Shown here one piece after another: positions 10,395-19,018 of a DNA stretch of 64,000 nucleotides (its first letter is position 1; each line of letters begins with the position of its first letter). The stretch covers positions 1 to 64,000 of the forward strand of contig CAUYUJ010007247.1 in assembly GCA_963575745.1 (NCBI GenBank), in the 5' to 3' direction. The position numbers and the translations under genes are program-made. The notes beneath the pieces are model-generated. The model did no database searches and was not told the origin of the DNA. It was given only the letters and a program-made list of their open reading frames with translations. Origin of the DNA: Prorocentrum cordatum. Its lineage: Eukaryota; Sar; Dinophyceae; Prorocentrales; Prorocentraceae.

Positions 10395-11710
10395 CCCCCG
10401 CAATGCAGGTGCTGCCGCAGCCGTGCGCGCGCATCGTAGCGAGGGGGTGCCAGACCCACCCCCTCGCGCCCCCCCTCCAGCCGTGCGACATTCGCGCCGA
10501 AGGCGGCTGCGTCGACAATGCGCTCGCTTCGGCGACGACGCCAACGGTCCTGCCCAATGGACAACCCACGGCCCGCACTCGCGGTGCACTCTGCGTGTCC
10601 TGTCACGCTCCCAGACGCTCCCACGTGCTTCCATCCTGGGGAAGCCTCGAGGCGCTCTCTCAGCGCTCCCAGAGAGCTCTCCCAAGGAATTCCAAGAGGT
10701 TTGCCATGGAGGTGCTGCAGCAGCCATGCACGCGCATCGTAGCGAGGGGGTGCCAGACCCACCCCCTCGCGCTCCCCCTTCCAGCCATGCGAAATTCGCG
10801 CAGAAGGCGGCTGCGTCGACAATGCAATCGCTTCAGCGGGGGCGACGCCAACGGCTCGCGCTCGCGGTGCACTCTGCGTGTCCTGTCGCGCTCCCAGACG
10901 CTCCCACGTGCTTCCATCCTGGGGAAAGGTCGAGGCGCGGTTCCCCAGCGCTCCCAGAGAGCTCCCCCAAGGCGTTCCAGGGGGTCTGCCATGGACGTGC
11001 TGCTGCAGCCATGCGCGCGCATCGTAGCGCGGGGGTGCCAGACCCACCCCCTCGCGCTCCTCCTCCCGCCTTCCGAAGCTCGCGTCGACAGCGTCTGCGT
11101 CGATGATTGCAATCGCTTCAGCGGGGGCGGCCTCGAAGCAAAACCCAAAGCCGCGGGCGAATACAACTGCCGTGCGCGTCGCCGTCAGCGAGGAGCCCGA
11201 CGGCGCGGCTACTCGCTCGAGGCCATCGGGGGCCCATGGGATTGCCGCGCCAGCGCCCTCGCAGTGCTGCTTTCCAACAACGAAGGCACATGCGGACCCC
11301 TGTGGATGTTCTGCGCCAGCGGCAGCCGTCTACGACGGCGGCTGCAAGGGCAGCCGGGCCAACGGCAAAAGTCAATGCAGGAGGCCTACTGGAACAAGGG
11401 GCAATGCTGCGTCTGCGACAGGCCAACGCCGTAACTCAAAACCTCATGCGGCGACGCCTGGCCTTGAGGCCTCTCCTGTGCCTTCTGATTGCAATGAACA
11501 CAAGCAGAAGAAGAATCCGTCCTTCGGCAAAGCCGTGCACCAACTGGGGGCCAGCCGAATGCAGCTAAACCCACGGCAAAGATTGTTGGCCATGCGACGA
11601 CGCTGGCTCTTGCGCCTGCGCAATGCGCTTTGCGCGCGTACCAAAAACGCAATGCCAAAACCGCGTCGTCGTGCTCCCCGCGGAATATTCGCATTCGCAC
11701 ACAACACGAA
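10395..11710. repeat. Three tandem M modules, second copy
   Basis: K hairpins lie at 10439-10467, 10742-10770 and 11027-11055. The region parallels 3296-4630 closely, including the tail with gcaatgctgcgtctgcgac. The third hairpin has one uncompensated mismatch. Confidence 0.75.
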
Positions 11711-11712
11711 AG

Positions 11713-11926
11713 CCCCCCTTGAGAGGGGGGTTGGGGGGAGAAACCCTAAACCCTAAAGGGCTTTACTGTGGGTGGTCTGGGGCGGGAGTGCAAGTTCATA
11801 GCGCGCGCGGCTTGGGCAGCGATCCCCCCCAACAACCTTGATGTGGGGGGGATCGCAGCCAGCGCGCGCATGCGCCAATGCAGGCCCTAAACCCTAAACC
11901 CTAAACCCTAAACCCTAAACCCTAAA
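11713..11926. repeat. H1 copy 4 and CCCTAAA array
   Basis: C6-ttgaga-G6 (11713-11730) changes the loop but keeps the stem. The 12-bp hairpin (11819-11830 with 11845-11856) is perfect. It ends in about six CCCTAAA units (11885-11926). Confidence 0.85.
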
Positions 11927-12116
11927 TTCCCAAGCACCTCGTTGTGCTTCTGCCCACCCACCGCGCATCACCGTCGCCGTCTACGAGAGACAGGGCATCT
12001 CTGAGATGCTTGAGCATGTAGCCCGAGTGGTTCGCCTTGGCAGCTTTTGCTGCTGCCCTTCCCCTCTTTTGGGGATTCGCGCTTCAATGATAAACCTCCC
12101 CTGATCCTCAACGAAT
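11926..12116. repeat. Head of module B (copy 3), 5' part
   Basis: Nearly identical to 6829-7016; interrupted at 12116 by an AT-rich insertion. Confidence 0.7.
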
Positions 12117-12250
12117 TTTATCTTTCTTTGTTCTATATCATTTTAAATATAAAATGTAATCTTTAAAATTATAATAAATATTTTTACTATTAAGTTTAAA
12201 TAAATCTAGATAATATATTATAGTCGTGAGAAAAGCAGTAAAATACATTA
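12117..12250. other. ~134-bp AT-rich insertion in module B
   Basis: The otherwise matching B head reads ...aacgaat then aacaccctaaaccc in copy 1, but here ~134 bp of almost pure A/T sequence intervenes. It carries ttaaatataaaatgtaat-type runs in a GC-rich surrounding. It is absent from the other two B heads. No ORF or clear target-site duplication was seen. Organelle-derived DNA or a small AT-rich element are both possible. Confidence 0.75.
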
Positions 12251-13155
12251 AACACCCTAAACCCTAAGACCTTTTCTTCTGACTGCCGGGAACGCCTGAG
12301 AGCGCCTGCCCAGAACTCCATTCCCGAGCCACATTTTGGATGCCCGGAGCCAACTGTAAGCCACTTCGTGCTCTTCGATTTCCCAGAATTCCATTCCCGG
12401 GCCACATTTTGGATGCCCGGAGCCAACTGTAGGCCACTTCGTGCTTTTCGAGTTCCCAGAACTCCATTCCCGGGCCACATTTTGGATGCCCGGAGCCAAC
12501 TGTAGGCCACTTCGTGCTCTTGGATTTCCCAGAACTCCATTCCCGGGCCACATTTTGGATGCCCGGAGCCAACTGTAGGCCACTTCGTGCTCTTGGATTT
12601 CCAGAACACCATTCCCGGGCCACATTTTGAATGCCCGGAGCCAACTGTAGGCCACCTCGTGCTCTTCCACTGGCCTGGGGCTAGCGTTGCGTCAACCTTG
12701 CTGGCCGGCCGGCCGGCTGACGCACGCGACGCGCTGCCTGGTGCGTCGCATCGAAGGGGCGCCAGGCCCGCCCCCTCGAGCTCCCCCTCCCACCATCCGA
12801 GACAAAGCGCTGCGCGTGCGCCACCGCGCAGAATCGCTCCTGCGAGAATCGGAAAAGGTCGCCCGGTCGGGCGCCCCCCAACGCGCGAACGAGCCCCGGA
12901 GACTCTGGGACGACGTGGTGTCAGCGCGGGAACCTCGCGCGCGCGCGAGCCGCGGAGCGTCCGGCAACTGGTCCCCTTTGTTGTGGCCCACCATGATCGC
13001 TTCTGAGATTGAGGCCCTGGGTAAGTTTACTTCAATCGCCATATGCGCTCGCCAGCGCGCCTGGGCATCGAAAAAGAGCGCGCAGGCGCGGCTCTGGCGT
13101 CGCCAGCGTAACATGGGCCCCAAGGTACGACACCTCGTTGGCCGGCAAACCGCTG
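12251..13155. repeat. Module B copy 3 continued (73-bp repeat and K2 body)
   Basis: The five-copy 73-bp tandem (cores near 12339, 12412, 12485, 12558 and 12629) is followed by hairpin K2 (12751-12779, one base different from 7524-7552). The conserved B body then extends to ~13150. No supported gene. Confidence 0.75.
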
Positions 13156-13472
13156 CTCGCCTGGGAGCGTCTGGGAGCGCCTGGGAGCGCTTGGGAGCGC
13201 CTGGGAGCGCCTGGGAGCGTGGGAGCGCCCGGGAGCGCCTGGGAGCGCGCCGGGAGCGCTTGGGAGCGCTTGGGAGCGCCAAGGAGCGCTTGGATGCGTC
13301 TGGGAGCGCCCGGGAGCGCTTGGGAATGCGCCAGGAGCGCCTGGCAGGGGGCGCTTCGGAACGCGCCGGGAGCGCTTGGCAGCGCCGGGGAGCGCATGGG
13401 AGCGCTTGACTGAAAGCGCCTGGGAGCGCTTGGGAGCGCCTGGGAGCGCCTGGGAGCGCTTGGAACGCATTT
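13155..13472. repeat. 10-bp minisatellite, GGGAGCGCCT orientation (third array)
   Basis: Corresponds to the array at 7925-8205 in the other full B module. Confidence 0.9.
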
Positions 13473-13479
13473 GGGAATT

Positions 13480-13725
13480 TAGGGGCCAACGGCCCTAAAC
13501 CCTAAAAGGCTTTAGTTTGGGAGGTTGCCGGCCATGCGGCCGGGGGTGGGAAGATGTTGCGCCTCCTGCCCCCTTCGCCAAGCTTGCTCGGGTCGGCTAA
13601 CCGCCCCCCCAATCAAGCTTGCCGAAGGGGGGGCAGCATTGCCTGGACTGTCGGCCGCTGCGCGCCCGAGAAGCCCTAAACCCTAAACCCTAAACCCTAA
13701 ACCCTAAACCCTAAACCCTAAAACC
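13480..13725. repeat. H2 copy 3 and terminal CCCTAAA array
   Basis: The H2 inverted repeat (13567-13586 with 13614-13635) ends in about seven CCCTAAA units (13675-13725). This is the last tract in C-strand orientation in the window. Confidence 0.85.
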
Positions 13726-13762
13726 TAGGGTTTAGGGTTTAGGGTTTAGGGTTTAGGGTTTA
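13726..13762. repeat. Inverted telomere-type array (TTTAGGG orientation)
   Basis: CCTAGG at 13724-13729 is the turning point: CCCTAAA units lie to the left and about five TTTAGGG units to the right, ending in tttaagcaagggtct. The order CCCTAAA-then-TTTAGGG is the reverse of what an end-to-end fusion of two chromosome ends would give. Confidence 0.85.
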
Positions 13763-13767
13763 AGCAA

Positions 13768-13895
13768 GGGTCTCATGTGGGGACTCAAGGGTCCCATGTG
13801 GGGACTCAGGGGTCTCATGTGGGGACTCGGCCCCGAGTCCCCACATGAGACCCCTGAGTCCCCACATGAGACCCGTGAGTCCCCACGTGAGACCC
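13768..13895. repeat. ~128-bp palindrome of a 21-bp repeat
   Basis: Arms 13768-13830 and 13833-13895 pair with about three mismatches around a 2-nt centre; the innermost 28 bp on each side are perfect. The arms consist of a 21-bp unit (tctcatgtggggactcagggg), and the right-hand orientation continues to about 13985. Confidence 0.85.
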
Positions 13896-14044
13896 CTGAG
13901 TCCCCACATGAGACCCCCGAGAGTCCCCACATGAGACCCCTAAGTCCCCACATGAGACCCCCAAGGTCCTCACATGAGGCTACTAGAAAAAATCCCTGGA
14001 TGGCAACATGCCAAATCCCTGAAGTCGATGTCATCCCTCCTCCC

Positions 14045-15025
14045 TCCTCCCTCCTCAGGCGCCTCTCAGACGCCTCTCATACGCCTCTCAGACGCCTCTC
14101 AGAAGCCTCTCAGGGAGCCTCTCAGACGCCTCTCAAGGGGCCTCTCAGACGCCTCTCAGGCGCCTCTCAGAAGCCTCTCAGACGCCTCTCAGACGCCTCT
14201 CAGACGCCTCTCAGAAGCCTCTCAGAAGCCCCTCAGGGAGCCTCTCACACGCCTCTCAGGGAGCCTCCCAGGGAGCTTCTCAGACGCCTCCCAGTGAGCC
14301 TCTCAGACACCTCTCAGACGCACCTCAGACGCCTCCCAGAAGCCTTTCGGACGCGTCTCAGAAGCTTCTTATACGCCTCCCAGGGAGCCTCTCAGGGAGT
14401 CTCTCAGACGCTTCTCGGACGCCTCCCAGACGCTTCTCAGAAGCCTCTCAGACGCCTCTCAGGGAGCATACCAGACGCCTCTCTTAGCATTTCAGACGCC
14501 TCTCAGACGCCTCTCAGAAGCCTCTCAGGGAGCCTCTCAGATGCCTCCCAGACTCCTCTCAGACGCATATCAGAAGCCTTTCGGACGCGTCTCAGAAGCC
14601 TCTCAGACGCCGCACAGGGAGCCTCTCAGGGAGCCTCTCAGACGCCTCCCAAGGAGCTCTCAAACGTCTCTCATACGCATCCCAGAAGCCTTTCAGACGC
14701 CTCTCATAAGCCCCTCAGACGCCTCAGGGAGCCTCTCAGAAGCCTCTTAGACGCCTCTCAGGAAGCCTCTCAAGCGCTCTCAGGTGGCCTCTCAGACGCC
14801 TCTCAATGAGCCTCTCAGACGCCTCTCGGATGCCCTTCAGACGCGTCTCAGGGAGCCTCTCAGAAGCCTCTCAAACGCTTCTCAGGGAGCCTCTCCGACG
14901 CTCCCTGAGAGGCGTTTGAGAGGCGTCTGGGAGGCTCCCTGAGAGGCTCCCTGAGAGGCTTCTGAGAGGCTTCTGAGAAGCGTCTGAGAAGCGTCGGGGA
15001 GGCGTCTGAGAGGCTTCTGAGAGGC
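14045..15025. repeat. 10-bp minisatellite (CGCCTCTCAG) with internal inversion at ~14899
   Basis: Roughly 85 decamers of CGCCTCTCAG / AGCCTCTCAG type run to ~14897. The array then flips strand: ctcagggagc and gctccctgag flank the centre and GAGAGGCGTCT units continue to ~15025. The related CTCCCAGGCG decamer follows to ~15105. The 344-codon open frame through it is an artefact. Confidence 0.88.
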
Positions 15026-15104
15026 GTGGCGCTCCAGAGGCGCTCTCCAGCGCTCCCCAAGTGCTCCCAGGCGCCCCCAGGCGTCCCCAGGCGCTCCCAG
15101 ACAA

Positions 15105-15369
15105 TCAGGGAGTACCGAACCGATTGCTGCATGACTGAGGCGATCCAGTCAGACCAGGGGTTAAACGTTCCAGGGATTAGTGCGGCCGCAATTCCCTGTG
15201 CAAAGGCAAGAAGCAGACGAGGCGTAGCATTCCTGTGGCGCCTGCCTATTCCTTGACAATCAGGGATTACCGAACCGCTTGCTGCATGACTGAGGCGATC
15301 CAGTCAGACCAGGGATTAAACGTTCCAGGGATTAAACGTTCCAGGGATTAGACGTTTTAGGGTTTAGGG
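15105..15369. repeat. Short direct repeats before a TTTAGGG motif
   Basis: tgaggcgatccagtcagacc occurs twice (about 15137 and 15292), and cgttccagggatta several times. The stretch ends in TTTAGGG units at 15355-15376. Nothing gene-like. Confidence 0.6.
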
Positions 15370-17239
15370 TTTAGGGTCTAACAGGGCAAGGCCAAGACTA
15401 CCTACCTGCATGGGCACTCACCTGCGGTGGCTATCAATCCCCCCCGCATCTCCACCCCCACATAAATATCAGATCGCCTCTCATGTTATACCGTGGTTGT
15501 AACATAGCATATCATAGCATAGCAAGCGCTTAGCAAAGAGGCGAGGTTCCTCAAACTTTGAGGAACCTGTAGTATAGCGTGGTTGTAACATAGCATAGCG
15601 TAGCGAAGCAGAGGTCGCAAAGAGGCGAAGTCCCTACAATTTGGAGAACCTTTTGTTACAGCGTGGCTGTAGCACAGCACAGCATAGCATAGCTAAACAG
15701 ATAGGCGCTGCGAGGCGCGCGCGGCTGCCGCGCGCATGTGCACTCTGTCGTATTTTTTGTAATGAATTATTGATATGGACACATCTTGCAAGAGCACAAT
15801 GTGGAGTGTATATTTTTTACCATGGAAAATGCACATCAGAAACGAAGAATGATCAGGATATAATATAAAGCATTGAAAACACCGTGTGTTCCAAAGATTT
15901 CGCCATGATCGCGCGGCTGCCGCGCGCATGTGCACTCTGTCGTATTTTTTTGCAATGAATTATCGATATGGGCACATCTTGCAAGAGCACAGTGTGGAGT
16001 GCATATTATTTTTTACAATGGAAAATGCACATCAGAAACGAAGAATGATCAGGATATACATTTTTTTGCTTAGGATGGAGCATGTTGAAAGCCATAATAT
16101 TTAGTTTATAATATTTTCTACAACACCGAATTCCGGTTTACATAAAGGGTTGCAACCACGGCCGGGCATTTTGCATGGCCAAAAACAAAAGTTTTCTGAT
16201 CGCATGATCAGGATATAATATTTGTTGCAATGGAAAGGCCGGCGTTGCGACCACGGCCGGGCACAATGTATGGTTTAAAATCGGGTTTTCTGATCGCATG
16301 ATCAGGAAATAATATATTTTGCCAGGGATGGAGGGGGGATGCATAGCGACCGGTTTAGCGGGCTTTAGGGTTTAATAATTATAAGGATTAGAGATTTAGG
16401 GTCTAACAGGGCAAGGCCAGGAATACCTACCTGCATAGGCACTCACCTGCGGTGGCTATCAATCCCCCCCGCATCTCCACCCCCACATAAAGATCATCTC
16501 TCCTCTCATGTTATACCGTGGCTGTAGCATAGCATAGCGTACCATAGCAAGCGTGGCTCGATCCAGGAGTGCGCCTGGGAGCAAGCGCTTAGCAAAGAGG
16601 CGGCGGCCGCGCGCGTGTGCACTTTGTCGTTTTTTTGCAATAGAATATGAGCATGGGCACATTCGCCGTGCGCTCAAAAGTTGTTTGTGACGCCCCGATT
16701 TACAAGAATGTTGCACAACCCATTGGTTTTCCAATGATTCAGGATGCACGCGGAGAGCGATCCTGCACAATTGTGGTATGAGAAAATCATATGGTTTCAT
16801 ATGTTTTGCTGATATCGCTTCTGAAAAACATTGAAAACACATTGAGTTTCAAAAGATTTCGCCATGATCGCGCGGCCGCCGCGCGCGTGTGCACTTTGTC
16901 GTATTTTTTGCAATGAGATATGTACATGGACACATCTTGCAAGAACAGAATGTTAAGTTTATTTTTTTGCAATATAAAACCCGGTTTACATGCGGGTTCG
17001 CGAACCGGGGCCGGGCACTTTGTATCGTTAAAAATATGGTTTTCTGATCGCATGATCAGGATATAACATTTTTTGCAATGGATAGAGCCGGGCCGCGACC
17101 GGGGCCGGGCACAAGGTATTGTAAAACATATGGCTGTCTGATCGCATGACCAAAAAATATTTTTTTCATAGGATGGAGGCCGACTTGCATAGCGGCCGGT
17201 TTAGCGGGCTTTAGGGTTTAATAATTTTAAGGCTTAGAA
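15370..17239. repeat. Tandem duplication of a ~0.85-1.0-kb AT-richer block
   Basis: Copy 1 (15370-16394) and copy 2 (16395-17239) both begin tttagggtctaacagggcaa and end in ggtttagcgggctttagggt. Inside are GC hairpins of the type GCGCGCGG-ctg-CCGCGCGC followed by GTGCAC and a T-run (GTGCAC at 15738, 15930, 16617 and 16889). The palindrome CTGATCGCATGATCAG occurs at 16196, 16290 and 17044. No ORF of interest. Confidence 0.8.
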
Positions 17240-17258
17240 ATTTAGGGTTTAGGGCTTA

Positions 17259-18290
17259 GGCCTTAAGCAAGGGTCTGGGATCCACGCGGCTGCCCAGGAG
17301 CTCCGCGAGACGACAACGGTTGGCCTCTGGCGGCGGTGGCCGAGCCTGGGCCGCGCCCTCTCGGCGGCGGACGCGGAGCAGGGGCGGTTGGCAGGAGGTC
17401 GTCGCCCCCAGGGGGACCGTTGGCAGGGCCTCTTGGAAGGGCGGAAGGGCAAGGACCAGAAGACGCACACCCAGCATGTACGGGACCACGCCACCAAGAC
17501 GTCCTTGGCCGCGCTGCCGGCGACGGCGGCGGCGGCGGTGCATAGTGCCTCGGGCAGCTCAGCGGGCGCCTGGTTGGATAACTTTGAGGGGGTTTCGCCC
17601 CTCGCCGACCACGCGTTCTGCATTGCGGCCAAGAGGCGCATGCATTTGCCGCTGCTGCAGTCCGAGTTCACGTGCCAGAACCGGCCGGCGGCGCCCACTC
17701 GCGCGATGGCGCAGGCCGGCCCGGCGCGTGGCCGCACGGTGGACGCCCGCTGCGTTCCCGCGCTCAACTGCCCCCGGGTAGGTGGCCCGGTGCGCCGCCG
17801 CAACGCCATTCGAGATGCTGCGGCGCTCTGGTTGCGCGGGGTGGGCCATCGCGCCCTGGTGGAGCAGGTCATCCCAGAGTGGCACACGGAAGAACAGGGC
17901 GCGGCCACACTGGACGTCGTCTACCATCGAGGCCTCCACGGCCGGGCGTGTCTCGACATCAGCTTGGCGGGCGCGGTGGCCGTGGCCCAGACGGGGCGGC
18001 CGCATCAGGCATCCCTGCAGCGCAGAGAGAAAGTGAAGCACCGTAGATACCCATTTTCTGGCCTGGTGCCCTTTGTTCTCGATGTCAATGGCCGCTGGGG
18101 CGCAGAGGCGGAGACGCGGCTGCGCCGCGCCGTAGGGGAATTGCCCGAGGCCGAGCGGCCCGCAGCGCGCTCGTCCCTGCGCTCGGCAGTGGCCAACGCT
18201 TTGCAGGGCCAAATCGCTGAGCAGGTCGCCCTGGCGACGGAAGACGTAGTCGGGCTGGGCGCCGGGGTCGCCCCGAGTGTCCGGTCTTGA
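17259..18290 (+). pseudogene. 5'-truncated non-LTR retrotransposon C-terminus (restriction-like endonuclease)
   Basis: An open frame of 343 codons with no start codon at its head, ending at TGA 18288. Residues ~110-135 have the Ala/Arg/Leu-rich run (FCIAAKRRMHLPL) that precedes the Cys-rich linker in dinoflagellate retroelement polymerases. After that come RRNAIRD (~180), LDVVY (~218), LDIS (~232) and REKVKHRRY (~256). This order matches the C-terminal restriction-like (PD-(D/E)XK) endonuclease of R2/CRE-type LINEs, though the Cys/His finger looks eroded. The reverse-transcriptase part is missing. The left end abuts degenerate TTTAGGG sequence (17240-17262), consistent with 5' truncation on insertion. 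Family assignment is from memory of sequence patterns, not a search. Confidence 0.65.
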
Positions 18291-19018
18291 CTAGATGTGG
18301 CTCCCTCCCACACGTGTGTGCTCCCTGGTCCTTCCCCCCCCCTCCTTGCCTGCCTGCTGCCTTGATCAGTTGTAAAGCCTAGGTCGCGTCAGCTGTGTGT
18401 GCTGTACTGTGTAGTTCCTTCATATTGTGCACGATGCGCTCTTGCCTCGTCATGTCAGCTTTACATGCCGTGTTGTGCAATTACCCAGTTCTGTGCGCGT
18501 TGTGCTCCCGCCATGCCACCTTCGTTGGGCTCATAGTCTTGAGCGTTTCTCTCAACTCATCCGCGATGTGCCAGGCAGCATTTGCTCAGGGCCACATGCA
18601 AAAGAGGCGTCAAGAGGCGTTCAAGATCGGGGGCGCCCCGCGGGTCCTGGGGCCGTCGGCGGCCCGCCGTCCGCTTTGTCGCCCGCCCGCGACGTGTTTT
18701 CCTCGCCCCCTTTCCCCCTCTTCTGCCCTTTCAGGGTCCCGACCGGGGGTCAGGCCGTTGTCAGCTTTCGCAAGGATCGGTCTCTGCTCACCTGGAGCCG
18801 CTGGTTGCAACCTTTAGTCTCCTGCTTCATTTGTGCTCCGCCTTGGCAGTCGGCCGCCCCATATTCGTTCGGTGTACAGCCTCTCCCCCTGCCCTTCCTC
18901 CCTCGACAGCTGTTTGGCTCTGGGAGTTTCGCTTCGCACGATCTCTCGAGCTGCACCTCCCGCGCCATCCTTCTGACCAAGTGATGGCGCCCAAGTTCTC
19001 GAAGCCCGCGCCGATGCC
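18291..19018. other. Non-coding interval / possible 5' UTR of the downstream ORF pair
   Basis: Pyrimidine-rich sequence with several overlapping short open frames and no recognisable domain. The frame of the next ORF is open from a TGA at 18974, but its first ATG is at 19019. An unrelated 15-codon ATG frame begins at 18983. No TATA-like element is evident, which is usual for dinoflagellates. Confidence 0.5.

Noticed and set aside
1320-13725. CRISPR-like array
   Set aside because: Repeats and intervening sequences are all repeated and of variable length, no cas-like gene exists, and the DNA is eukaryotic in character.
13675-13762. Telomere-telomere chromosome fusion
   Set aside because: The orientation is CCCTAAA then TTTAGGG, the reverse of an end-to-end fusion.
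13775-14809. 344-codon + strand frame of RRLSDASQTPL-type repeats
   Set aside because: Direct translation of the 21-bp and CGCCTCTCAG repeats; the array also inverts at 14899.
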